A stretch of 64,000 nt of DNA, taken from CALBPI01 sp039033995 (GTDB taxonomy: Bacteria > Pseudomonadota > Gammaproteobacteria > Steroidobacterales > Woeseiaceae). The DNA is taken from NCBI GenBank assembly GCA_039033995.1, contig JBCCBP010000017.1, positions 1 through 64,000 of the forward strand, read 5' to 3'. Positions 55,501-62,934 of this stretch are shown here, piece after piece. The notes beneath the pieces are model-generated. The model was not told where the DNA came from. It saw only the letters and a list, made by a program, of their open reading frames with translations, and did no database searches. The translations under genes and the position numbers were made by a program. How positions within the stretch are numbered: position 1 is the stretch's first letter; each line of letters opens with the position of its first letter.

Positions 55501-56389
55501 AGCGGAAGCGCGGTCTTACCCCACCGGTCGCGAATGGGTGTTTGGCAAACTACCGACCGAAGTCGAACAACAAGTGGAGGGGGTTGCGTTACAACAATTC
55601 GTTGCGTTGCAGCCTACTCAAAACGCGGTCACGGTAAACGAGTTTCTGGATCAGGCGGCTGCGCATCGATCGCATGCACAAGGCTTGCTGAGATTATTGG
55701 GATATCGATTCGCGCAGCAACTAAAGGCGCTGCGTAAGTCGTTACTGGCTGAGCGGGAGATTGCGCTGTTATGGACCGCCTATGATGACAAGGCGGGCCA
55801 GGTTCTGGTGGATGACTATGCGCAGGCCACGCTGCAGGCAGCATTTTCCGTGGACAGCTGGATGATTCGTGACCGCGACGCATTTCAGCGTCTGGTAGAG
55901 GCCGACGCCGCTCAACTTATGCCTTATGGTGACGAGATTCGACAGGCATTGCTCGCGGCGTTGCAGGCAGCGGCGACCGTCCGTCAGGCGCTCGACGCTG
56001 CGCCGCCACACATGGCCGAGGCGCACGATGATGTTGCTGCGCAGATAACGGCCCTGGTTTATCCGGGCTTTCTTTCTGTAACTCCGTTCGAGCGTTTGAC
56101 CGACTTGCCGCGGTTTTTGCAGGCTGCCGCGCTGCGGCTCGAACGGTTTGCTTCCAATCCGGCTCGGGACCACAGCAATATGGCGATCATTCGCAGTCTG
56201 GAGAGTCGCGTCGCGGGTTTGAGAGATGTCAGCGTCGGACCGACGCAATCCGCCGCGCTGACCAAGTTCCGCTGGCGGATTGAAGAACTGCGTGTGTCGT
56301 TGTTCGCACAGTCGTTAGGTACGCGCGAAAAAGTCTCCGCCAAGCGCCTCGAGAAGCAATGGGACGAGATCATCAAGATGCGCGGTTGA
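52544..56389 (+). CDS. hrpA: ATP-dependent RNA helicase HrpA
   Basis: A 1281-residue DEAH-box helicase of full family length. Walker A GETGSGKTT is at 81-89, DEAH at 178-181, SAT (TSATIDHQRF) near 209, and QRAGRCGRIGPG near 381 (motif VI). The HA2 and OB-fold region and the DUF3418 C-terminal part (from about 690) follow. HrpA helps free stalled ribosomes and processes fimbrial mRNA in E. coli. It begins 50 bases after phoQ. Confidence 0.96.
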   Translation: MARMTDSPSQPGPEQLMLPEARLLSRGRSIDQKRLQASADQLTARSAWQPDHTPEAELPIESRRDEIIAALRSHPVLIVAGETGSGKTTQLPRYALAAGFGRRGLIGHTQPRRIAARSVAERIASLCGTSLGDGVGYAVRFDDRTSANSLVRVMTDGVLLAELAKDRLLLRYEVIIIDEAHERSLNIDFLLGILKSLLPKRPDLKVIITSATIDHQRFSAHFDDAPVIEVSGRGFPVEVRYDEKPTSEDSMALAKAVARGVQSIANSRLPSAAEDILVFLPGEREIRDAERVLTKQHPAFDIVPLFGRLSDQQQGAVFRPTQQRRIVLATNVAETSLTVPRIGAVIDSGFARISRYSSRSRVQRLQLEPVSQASANQRAGRCGRIGPGVCLRLYDEAEFEARPAYTDPEIRRTNLASVVLQMATLRLGEVEQFPFVDAPDAGQVDDARRLLFELQALSEDGRVTRRGRDIARLPLDPRLARMLLNAGEGVNAAWLTIIVAGLAVQDPRQRPMEHARAADAAHAKFTDPQSDFLSHVLVWQWLATQQHTMKRSAFDRHCEGQFLSPRRIREWREVATQIARQLGVNLRIDGIEQTPDEKAREWLHLQVLSGLLSHVGAYRDEGEYAGAYNKHFVIHPSSTLADKKPRWMMALEIVQTRKRYARINAAIDVAWLARSGSHLLQYDYEPPYWNARRGRVEAKRTSLLFGLVVRANERVSYAEIDAAAARDVFLRDALAGDRLRLGAPFVAHNGVVREEVALLAGKLRRPVEVRQSALAAWFGERLPETIVDTKRLKRWLSKDSTARNAALQLSVSDLISEADASATSDLPTTYQIGGNRLKIRYAFAPAEQQDGASLQVPQALLRSLRHAQVDASVPAYLQQRVQMRLRRLPKAVRKQFQPLAQTAERLSIRLIAEQERGPLDERLARLVKREFDIDAPMTDWAALIEPEHLKPRIVVLDNEGKVVSADRDLVALQETLDQTRSQSAPAAEARSYPTGREWVFGKLPTEVEQQVEGVALQQFVALQPTQNAVTVNEFLDQAAAHRSHAQGLLRLLGYRFAQQLKALRKSLLAEREIALLWTAYDDKAGQVLVDDYAQATLQAAFSVDSWMIRDRDAFQRLVEADAAQLMPYGDEIRQALLAALQAAATVRQALDAAPPHMAEAHDDVAAQITALVYPGFLSVTPFERLTDLPRFLQAAALRLERFASNPARDHSNMAIIRSLESRVAGLRDVSVGPTQSAALTKFRWRIEELRVSLFAQSLGTREKVSAKRLEKQWDEIIKMRG

Positions 56390-56410
56390 CGTATTTGTCC
56401 GCGATGCCTG

Positions 56411-56419
56411 TGCGATAAT
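56411..56419 (+). promoter_or_regulatory. extended -10 promoter before the asparaginase-domain gene
   Basis: TGCGATAAT is an extended -10 element (TG, one base, then a five-of-six match to TATAAT). No -35 box sits at standard spacing. If used, it would start RNA near 56426 and exclude the ATG at 56418 as a start codon. Confidence 0.45.
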
Positions 56420-56444
56420 GGCCGTCCAGTTTCAGGAGACGCCG

Positions 56445-56957
56445 TTGCAGCCTATTACGTTCATCAGCACCGGAGGGACCATCGACAAGGTCTACTTCGA
56501 TGCCGTATCAGAATTCGAGGTCGGCGAATCTGTTGTGCAACATATCTTGCGCGAGGCACTCGTCGGATTCGAGTGGCAACAAATCGAGTTAATGCGCAAA
56601 GACAGCCTGGAAATTACAGAAGCGGACCGAGCGCGAATCGCTGACACTATTCGTGAACATCCTGGGTCACGTTTTATCGTGACACACGGTACCGATACGA
56701 TGGCGGAGACGGCGGAGCGATTACGAGTCATCGACGGTAAGACCATTGTTCTGACCGGTGCGTTGACGCCGGCGCGTTTCAGAACGACCGACGCCGTATT
56801 CAATGTCGGTCTGGCGGTCGCAGCCGTTCAGGTCGCCGGCCCCGGTGTCTACATCGCCATGAGCGGGCAGGTTTTCAAGGCGGGCGACGTCCGCAAGAAT
56901 CGCGACAAGCGTCGTTTTGAGTCCTTTTCTGAGGCGAATGCCGACTCCCCTCAATAG
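56445..56957 (+). CDS. half-size asparaginase-domain protein
   Basis: A 170-residue protein covering only the N-terminal asparaginase domain. TFISTGGTIDKVYFD (about residues 4-18) and VTHGTDTMAETAERL (about 77-91) carry both catalytic threonine triads of L-asparaginase, but the second domain (about 150 residues) is missing, with no frameshift trace. It belongs to the short asparaginase-domain family of unknown substrate. The TTG at 56445 has AGGAG six bases before it; the ATG at 56418 lies in the probable -10 box. It ends 16 bases before the next gene. Confidence 0.75.
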   Translation: MQPITFISTGGTIDKVYFDAVSEFEVGESVVQHILREALVGFEWQQIELMRKDSLEITEADRARIADTIREHPGSRFIVTHGTDTMAETAERLRVIDGKTIVLTGALTPARFRTTDAVFNVGLAVAAVQVAGPGVYIAMSGQVFKAGDVRKNRDKRRFESFSEANADSPQ

Positions 56958-56973
56958 ACCGAAGGAATTTGTT

Positions 56974-57912
56974 ATGCGATATCTATCGATGCGTCTACGC
57001 GTTTTTGTTCTGGCGGGTCTCGGCTTGTCACTCAATGGCTGGGCGGACAACCACGACGAAGAACACGCTGCGCCGGATCCGATGGCAGACGTGAAAATTG
57101 AAGCCATCGACGTACGCGATGGCATTTACATGTTATCGGGGCGTGGTGGCAACATCGGCCTCGCCACGGGGCCGGAAGCGACGTTCATTGTCGACGATCA
57201 GTTTGCCCCATTGACTGAGCGCATCATTGCGGCGATTGCTGAACTAACTGACCGCCCGGTCGATTACGTGCTGAATACTCATTGGCATTTCGATCATACC
57301 GGCGGCAATGAAAACCTCGGCAAGCAGGGCGCATTGATCATCGCGCACGACAACGTACGTACGCGAATGGCAGCGGGTCAGTATGTCAAAGCGTTCGATA
57401 TGCAGATCGAACCGGCACCGCGCGTGGCTTTGCCGGTTGTTACCTTTGACAACACGCTGACGCTACACGTCAACGACGCAACGATTCGTGGTATCCATGT
57501 GCATCACGCGCACACCGACGGTGATACGCTCGTGCACTTCGTCGAGTCGAATGTCATGCACCTTGGTGACACTTACTTCAATGGCCTGTACCCGTTCATC
57601 GATCTGGAAAGCGGTGGTAGTGTCAACGGTATGATCCAGTCCGCGGATAAAGTGCTCGGCATGATCGATGGCGAGACTCTGATCATTCCGGGCCATGGTC
57701 CACTGTCGAATGCGAAGGAACTGGCAGCGTATCGCGATACGTTGGTCGGCATTCGTGACGCCGTCGCCAGCATGATGGCAGAGGGCAAGACACTCGATGT
57801 GATCGTGGCAGCCAAGCCATCAGCGCCGTTTGACGCAACAGCCAACCGGTTCGGTTTCTTGACACCGGATCAATTCGTAACGACTGTGTATCGTTCGTTG
57901 CAGGCGGAGTAG
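56974..57912 (+). CDS. exported metallo-beta-lactamase-fold hydrolase
   Basis: A 312-residue protein with a signal peptide (cut near residue 22, after GWA) and the MBL fold. Zinc ligands: HWHFDHTGG (about residues 106-114), VHHAHTDGDTLVHF (about 181, with the bridging Asp) and IIPGHGPLS (about 241). The set fits the SoxH/quinoprotein-relay-like or B3-type subgroup, not a dedicated beta-lactamase. AGGAA lies before the ATG; the frame is open to 56917 but that start is inside the previous gene. The substrate is unknown. Confidence 0.82.
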   Translation: MRYLSMRLRVFVLAGLGLSLNGWADNHDEEHAAPDPMADVKIEAIDVRDGIYMLSGRGGNIGLATGPEATFIVDDQFAPLTERIIAAIAELTDRPVDYVLNTHWHFDHTGGNENLGKQGALIIAHDNVRTRMAAGQYVKAFDMQIEPAPRVALPVVTFDNTLTLHVNDATIRGIHVHHAHTDGDTLVHFVESNVMHLGDTYFNGLYPFIDLESGGSVNGMIQSADKVLGMIDGETLIIPGHGPLSNAKELAAYRDTLVGIRDAVASMMAEGKTLDVIVAAKPSAPFDATANRFGFLTPDQFVTTVYRSLQAE

Positions 57913-57927
57913 CAAACGCCGACTCGA

Positions 57928-57960
57928 ACAAAAAAAGGCCGGGGATGCCGGCCTTTTTTG
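57928..57960. terminator. bidirectional rho-independent terminator
   Basis: AAGGCCGG and CCGGCCTT form a strong stem with a GGATG loop, flanked by seven A residues on the left and a run of T residues on the right. It lies between the convergent MBL-fold gene (plus) and the ALDH7-type gene (minus), so it can stop both transcripts. Confidence 0.92.
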
Positions 57961-57980
57961 TCGCGGGTCGAACTTTGTTA

Positions 57981-59501
57981 TCAAAGATCGAAATTGATGC
58001 CTTGCGCCAGTGGCAAGTCTTTGCCCCAGTTGATCGTGTTGGTCTGGCGACGCATATAGGCCTGCCAGGCGTCTGATCCCGCCTCACGACCGCCGCCGGT
58101 TTCTTTCTCGCCGCCGAACGCGCCGCCAATCTCGGCACCGGATGTGCCGATATTGACATTGGCGATTCCACAATCAGATCCGCTAGCCGCGAGAAATTGC
58201 TCAGCGTGTTGCAGGTTGTCGGTGAAAATGGCGGATGACAAACCCTGACGGACATCATTCTGCATGCGAATGGCGTCGTTCAGATCATCGAACCCAATGA
58301 CGTAAAGCAGCGGCGCAAAGGTCTCGTCCTGCACGATTTGCCAACCGTTCTCAGCCGTTGCAATCGCCGGTTGCACGAAATGTCCGGGACCGTCGATACG
58401 GCTACCACCGGTCACTAACGTGCCACCTACCTGTTGCACTGCTGCGACCGCTTGTTCGAAACGCTGTACAGACGACTCATCGATCAGTGGGCCCATCAAG
58501 GTATTGCTATCCAGTGGGTCGCCGATACGAACCTGGCTGTAGGCGTTCTTGAGTGTGTCGAGCAGCTCGTCGCGACGGCTGTTATGCACGAAGACACGAC
58601 GTGTCGTGGTGCAACGTTGACCGGCGGTACCGACCGCGCCAAAAACGATAGCGGGTACGGCGAGATCCATGTTGGCGTGTTCATCGACGATCAACGCGTT
58701 GTTGCCACCGAGCTCCAGTAGCGAGCGACCCATGCGGTTGGCAACGCGTGCGCCAACCTGGTTGCCGACTTCGCAAGAGCCGGTGAACGACATCAGGTGC
58801 ACCCGCTTGTCGTCCACGAATTGGTTCGCAAGGTCGGTGCCGGCATCGTTAAACAGGTGGAATATCGGCGGCAGATCGAGACTGGCAATTGCTTCCGCGC
58901 AAATCTTCTGCACGGCCACGCCGCATAGCGGCGTTTTGGGTGAGGGTTTCCAAACACAGATGTTGCCAGCGATAGCGGCGATCAGCGCATTCCAGGACCA
59001 AACGGCAACCGGGAAGTTGAACGCCGAGATAATGCCAACGACCCCTAACGGATGCCATTGTTCATACATCCGGTGTAATGGTCGTTCGGAGTGCATGGTT
59101 TTGCCATACATCATGCGTGACTGACCGACAGCGAAGTCGGCGATGTCGATCATCTCCTGCACCTCGCCATCACCCTCGGCCTTGATCTTGCCCATCTCTA
59201 GCGTGACGAGACTGCCCAGTGCGTCTTTGTTGTCGCGCAGCGCTTCACCGATCACGCGTACCGCTTCGCCGCGCTGCGGTGCCGGCAGCATTCGCCAGTC
59301 AGCAAACGCTGCTGTTGCGGCTTCGATGACTTGATCGTATTCCGCCTGAGTGCTCGCGCGTACGCTTGCGATCAAATCGCCTGTGGCTGGGTTGATCGAT
59401 TCGATCAGCGGTGCGCTGCTGTTATCGATCGCTTGGGCACCGACGAAGGTGCCTGGATTGACGTCGGTGAGACCGAGTCGCTTCAAAATTTCCTGGCTCA
59501 T
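57981..59501 (-). CDS. amaB: ALDH7-type dehydrogenase (2-aminoadipate semialdehyde / piperideine-6-carboxylate)
   Basis: A 506-residue aldehyde dehydrogenase of the antiquitin (ALDH7) group. LLELGGNNALIV carries the catalytic Glu (about residue 264), GTAGQRCTTTRRVFV the catalytic Cys (about 298), and the C-terminal GGAFGGEKETGGGREAGSDAW (about 461-481) is the ALDH7 signature. It would oxidise 2-aminoadipate 6-semialdehyde to 2-aminoadipate. GGAGC precedes the ATG. It follows a saccharopine/lysine dehydrogenase by nine bases, which supports lysine degradation. The symbol amaB is used by analogy with Pseudomonas. Confidence 0.85.
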   Translation of the reverse strand: MSQEILKRLGLTDVNPGTFVGAQAIDNSSAPLIESINPATGDLIASVRASTQAEYDQVIEAATAAFADWRMLPAPQRGEAVRVIGEALRDNKDALGSLVTLEMGKIKAEGDGEVQEMIDIADFAVGQSRMMYGKTMHSERPLHRMYEQWHPLGVVGIISAFNFPVAVWSWNALIAAIAGNICVWKPSPKTPLCGVAVQKICAEAIASLDLPPIFHLFNDAGTDLANQFVDDKRVHLMSFTGSCEVGNQVGARVANRMGRSLLELGGNNALIVDEHANMDLAVPAIVFGAVGTAGQRCTTTRRVFVHNSRRDELLDTLKNAYSQVRIGDPLDSNTLMGPLIDESSVQRFEQAVAAVQQVGGTLVTGGSRIDGPGHFVQPAIATAENGWQIVQDETFAPLLYVIGFDDLNDAIRMQNDVRQGLSSAIFTDNLQHAEQFLAASGSDCGIANVNIGTSGAEIGGAFGGEKETGGGREAGSDAWQAYMRRQTNTINWGKDLPLAQGINFDL

Positions 59502-59510
59502 ACTGTGCTC

Positions 59511-60656
59511 CTACTGACCGGTGGATGCCGTGGCGATGGCGATCGACGATGTCGCGCTGGTGCCGCCGTCGGCATACAAGCGACCAAAGCGGTTATCGAG
59601 AATGTCGGCAAGACTGAACTGTTCCTGCGCGACGAATCCGCGATAGTCGGATGGGTTTGAAAGTACCTTGTCGGCAACCGCGCAAATGCCGCTGGCTGTG
59701 GTGATTTGAATCGCCGACCACAGTTTGCCTGCGACCATTTGCGGGTACACCTTGTTGACGTAGTTCTCTTCGCGCAATGCGCCGCTCTGCATGCCTGTGA
59801 CCGCCGTGTAAACAATCACGACATCCTGCAATGTCTGTGGGACCGAATTCTCGAGGATACGCTTTAGTGTGGCGCGATCGTCTTTCAGCTTTAGCCCATT
59901 CATCAACAGCCGCATCTGCTCGCAGTGACCGGGGTAGCGCATGGTCTTGTAATCCATGCGTTGTACACGGTCGCGATAGGTTTCAGCCAAGGACCCGAGG
60001 CCGCCGGACGTATTGAAGGCTTCGTACTGCTGACCGTCAATCTGGATTTGCTCTAGTCCTTCGAGTGGCAATACTTTTGTCAGTGCGCCATCGACGATAC
60101 TCTCGCACAGGTTGGCGTATTCGTTGATCACGCCTTCGGTTGACCAGGTCAGTGAGTACTTGAGCACATTGTTCGGGTGTTGGGGCAGGGCGCCAACACG
60201 CAGCTTGACGGAGTGGACGCTGTCGAAATGACTCATCAGTTCGTTGGCGGCGATGCTGATGAACCCCGGCGCTAGTCCGCACTGCGGCACGAATGCCGTT
60301 TCGGCACCTTCGGCCTGCTGACGCACGGCCTCTGTGACGGCGACGTCTTCGGTAAGATCAAAATAGTGCAGACCTTTCTCACGCGCGACTTCGGCAACCA
60401 CAGGATTGCAATAAAACGGCAGGCTCGAGAACACGGCGACGGGCTTATGCTCGTCGACATGCGCAAGCAGTGCCTGTTTGTCCGTCGCATCCAGCGTAAA
60501 GCCGCGGACGTTATCCAGGTCATGTTTTGCGGCGACCGCTTTCGCTGCATTGGCATCGCTATCCGCGATTTGCACGTCATAACTGCCGGAATCGCCGAGT
60601 AAACCGGAGATAAGCGCGCCGATCTTACCGGCACCCAGAATAAGAACACGTTGCAT
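59511..60656 (-). CDS. saccharopine dehydrogenase family protein, probable lysine 6-dehydrogenase
   Basis: A 381-residue NAD(P)-dependent enzyme. The Rossmann loop VLILGAGKIGALISG is at about residues 4-18, and VFSSLPFYCNPVVAEVA (about 73-89) and PQCGLAPGFISIAANEL (about 128-144) match the lysine 6-dehydrogenase/saccharopine dehydrogenase family. The single-domain length fits lysine 6-dehydrogenase, whose product cyclises to piperideine-6-carboxylate, the substrate of the next gene. The frame is open to 60746, but the ATG at 60656 has GAGGGG before it. A saccharopine-cleaving role is the alternative. Confidence 0.8.
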   Translation of the reverse strand: MQRVLILGAGKIGALISGLLGDSGSYDVQIADSDANAAKAVAAKHDLDNVRGFTLDATDKQALLAHVDEHKPVAVFSSLPFYCNPVVAEVAREKGLHYFDLTEDVAVTEAVRQQAEGAETAFVPQCGLAPGFISIAANELMSHFDSVHSVKLRVGALPQHPNNVLKYSLTWSTEGVINEYANLCESIVDGALTKVLPLEGLEQIQIDGQQYEAFNTSGGLGSLAETYRDRVQRMDYKTMRYPGHCEQMRLLMNGLKLKDDRATLKRILENSVPQTLQDVVIVYTAVTGMQSGALREENYVNKVYPQMVAGKLWSAIQITTASGICAVADKVLSNPSDYRGFVAQEQFSLADILDNRFGRLYADGGTSATSSIAIATASTGQ

Positions 60657-60803
60657 GTGTGGCCCCTCATTACTATTTCTCAGTACGCGCCAACCGCATG
60701 GCACAACCGGGAATCTGAAATCGGCGGGCAGTGTGCCAATTCGCACTCTGAAAAGCCATAGGTTTCAAACGTAACCAGCGAGCGACAGACGTCGCAATAA
60801 CCA

Positions 60804-60823
60804 ACGGTTGCGAGCGTAACCGT
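60804..60823. promoter_or_regulatory. inverted repeat between the lysine genes and DAHP synthase
   Basis: ACGGTT and AACCGT form a perfect 6-bp inverted repeat with an 8-base spacer, in the 219-base divergent region between 60656 (minus) and 60876 (plus). An AT-rich block (TAAATTACTTAAAATTTTGC) follows. It may be an operator for one or both directions. No known regulator site can be assigned. Confidence 0.4.
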
Positions 60824-60875
60824 CTAAATTACTTAAAATTTTGCAACGCAACATCAACGGTGGCATAGTCCGCGC

Positions 60876-62234
60876 ATGAGCCAATCAACGAAACAAAATA
60901 GCTGGCATCCAGCGAGCTGGGAGACCCGCGTTGCGAGTCAGATGCCAACCTACCCGGATCAAGCGAGCCTTGATGATGCCGTACATCGACTGTCTGCCTT
61001 GCCGCCACTGGTAACGTCCTGGGAAGTCGACAAACTGCGCGAGCGCATAGCGACAGCGCAGCGCGGCGAAGCCTTTGTCCTGCAAGGCGGTGACTGCGCA
61101 GAGACTTTTGCGGACTGCACGTCAGAAAACATCGTGCAGAAACTGAAAGTGTTGCTGCAGATGAGCCTGGTCATGCTGTATGGCATGCAGAAGCCGGTCG
61201 TGCGGATCGGTCGCTTTGCCGGCCAGTATGCAAAACCGCGCTCGGCGGACACGGAAACACGCGATGGCATCACACTACCGAGTTTCCGTGGCGATCTCGT
61301 CAACCGCCAGCCGTTTACCGAACAGGATCGTGTGCCGGACCCGGAGTTGATCCTGCGGGGCTACGAACGCGCCGCGCTGACACTGAATTTTGTCCGCGGC
61401 CTTGTCGACGGCGGGTTTGCCGACCTGCATCACCCAGAGTATTGGGATCTCGACTGGGTATCCCACTCACCATTGGCTGAAAAATACCGCCAGGTCACCG
61501 ACCAGATCTCGCATTCGCTCGACTTTTTTGAGTCGATCAGCGGACGCCCGATCCATGCTTCTCGTAATGCAGAATTCTACGCCGCACATGAGGGTTTGCA
61601 CCTAAAGTATGAGCAAGCACAGACGCGATTGCGTCGCGACCGCTGGTACGACCTGACGACCCATTTCCCATGGATCGGTATGCGCACCGCAATGCTCGAC
61701 GGTGCCCATGTTGAATTCTTCCGTGGCATTGCGAATCCGATTGGTATCAAGATCGGCCAAGGGATGGACGATGCCTGGCTGCAAGAATTATTGAATGTGT
61801 TAAACCCGGATAATGAGCCCGGTCGTATCACACTCATTCACCGTCTGGGTGCGAAAAACGTCGATGACCACCTGCCGAGGCTGATTCAGGCCGTGCGCAA
61901 AACGGGTAGCCGTGTGCTGTGGGTGTCGGATCCGATGCATGGCAACACCGAGAGTACGGAAGGCGGTTACAAGACACGTCGGTTCGAGAACATCGTTGCG
62001 GAATTGGAGGCGAGTTTCCGAGTGCACCAGGAAATGGGCTCTTATCTCGGCGGCGTACATCTCGAGCTAACGGGTGCTGACGTGACCGAGTGCACCGGCG
62101 GTGCCCGCGGTCTGACCGATGCCGATCTGAAGCGGGCCTATCGGTCGCAGGTTGATCCGCGCCTGAACTATGAGCAGGCGATGGAGATCGCGATGCGTAT
62201 CGGTGGGCTCAAGGAAAGTGCCGCACAGAGCTAG
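60876..62234 (+). CDS. class II 3-deoxy-7-phosphoheptulonate (DAHP) synthase
   Basis: A 452-residue plant-type DAHP synthase, the first step of the shikimate pathway. RGEAFVLQGGDCAETF (about residues 65-80) contains the metal-binding Cys, RIGRFAGQYAKPRS (about 110-123) and DPMHGNTEST (about 350-359) are conserved, and DPRLNYEQAMEIAM is near the end. Class II enzymes are typical of Pseudomonas, Xanthomonas and actinobacteria and are often separately feedback-regulated. It stands alone and converges with rluE, overlapping by four bases. Confidence 0.95.
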   Translation: MSQSTKQNSWHPASWETRVASQMPTYPDQASLDDAVHRLSALPPLVTSWEVDKLRERIATAQRGEAFVLQGGDCAETFADCTSENIVQKLKVLLQMSLVMLYGMQKPVVRIGRFAGQYAKPRSADTETRDGITLPSFRGDLVNRQPFTEQDRVPDPELILRGYERAALTLNFVRGLVDGGFADLHHPEYWDLDWVSHSPLAEKYRQVTDQISHSLDFFESISGRPIHASRNAEFYAAHEGLHLKYEQAQTRLRRDRWYDLTTHFPWIGMRTAMLDGAHVEFFRGIANPIGIKIGQGMDDAWLQELLNVLNPDNEPGRITLIHRLGAKNVDDHLPRLIQAVRKTGSRVLWVSDPMHGNTESTEGGYKTRRFENIVAELEASFRVHQEMGSYLGGVHLELTGADVTECTGGARGLTDADLKRAYRSQVDPRLNYEQAMEIAMRIGGLKESAAQS

Positions 62235-62803
62235 CGCGTTGCCGTTTTGAGCTGACGCCAGGCGAGCTCAGATTCGATGCTTTGATGGGCGCCGGGTTGC
62301 AGTTGCTTGAGCTGCCAGGGTCCAACCTGATGTCGTATCAGTCGCAGGCACGGTAAACCCACTGCGGCGGTCATTCGGCGCACCTGTCGGTTTCGTCCCT
62401 CATCGATCACCACTTCCATCCAGCTGTCCGGCACCGACTTGCGAACTCGTATCGGCGGGTCGCGTTGCCAAAGCGCGGCAGGCTCGGGTATGCGCGTCGC
62501 GCTCAACGCTCTGGCTGCGCCATCTTTCAGATCAACACCATTCCGCAACCGCTCGCACGCTGTATCGGAAACCTCTCCCTCAACCTGTACCCAATAACGC
62601 TTTGGTAGATGAAACCGCGGTGCACTGATGCGCGATTGCAGCTGCCCATCGTCGGTCAACAACAGGAGTCCTTCGCTGTCGTAGTCAAGACGGCCAGCCG
62701 GGTAGACGCCAGGTTGATCAATGAATGCGGCGAGAGTTGCCTTATCACTGTCGGTTGTGAACTGACTCAAGACTCGAAACGGTTTGTTGAACAAGATCAG
62801 CAC
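62231..62803 (-). CDS. rluE: 23S rRNA pseudouridine synthase RluE
   Basis: A 190-residue RsuA-family enzyme with no S4 domain, as in RluE. The catalytic Asp is in PAGRLDYDSEGLLLLT (about residue 39), followed by KRYWVQVEG (about 69-77) and EGRNRQVRRMTAAVGLP (about 133-149). It modifies U2457 of 23S rRNA in E. coli. It starts with GTG. It diverges from icd, the same neighbour as in E. coli. Confidence 0.92.
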   Translation of the reverse strand: MLILFNKPFRVLSQFTTDSDKATLAAFIDQPGVYPAGRLDYDSEGLLLLTDDGQLQSRISAPRFHLPKRYWVQVEGEVSDTACERLRNGVDLKDGAARALSATRIPEPAALWQRDPPIRVRKSVPDSWMEVVIDEGRNRQVRRMTAAVGLPCLRLIRHQVGPWQLKQLQPGAHQSIESELAWRQLKTATR

Positions 62804-62826
62804 AGGAGTGTCGCTATCCGAGGTTG

Positions 62827-62854
62827 TTGGTGGCTGTGCGCAATGCGGTACAAT
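62827..62854 (+). promoter_or_regulatory. probable sigma-70 promoter of icd
   Basis: TTGGTG (62827-62832) and TACAAT (62849-62854) are 16 bases apart, about 80 bases before the icd ATG. The transcript would have a GC-rich leader. A shifted -35 (TTGTTG, spacing 19) is possible. Confidence 0.55.
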
Positions 62855-62934
62855 AGCGGGATACTACAGGCCGCAGCTCGCGGCGCAACAACGCGGCCAG
62901 GACGCCGCCAAAGTGCATCAACGGGGACTCAAGC

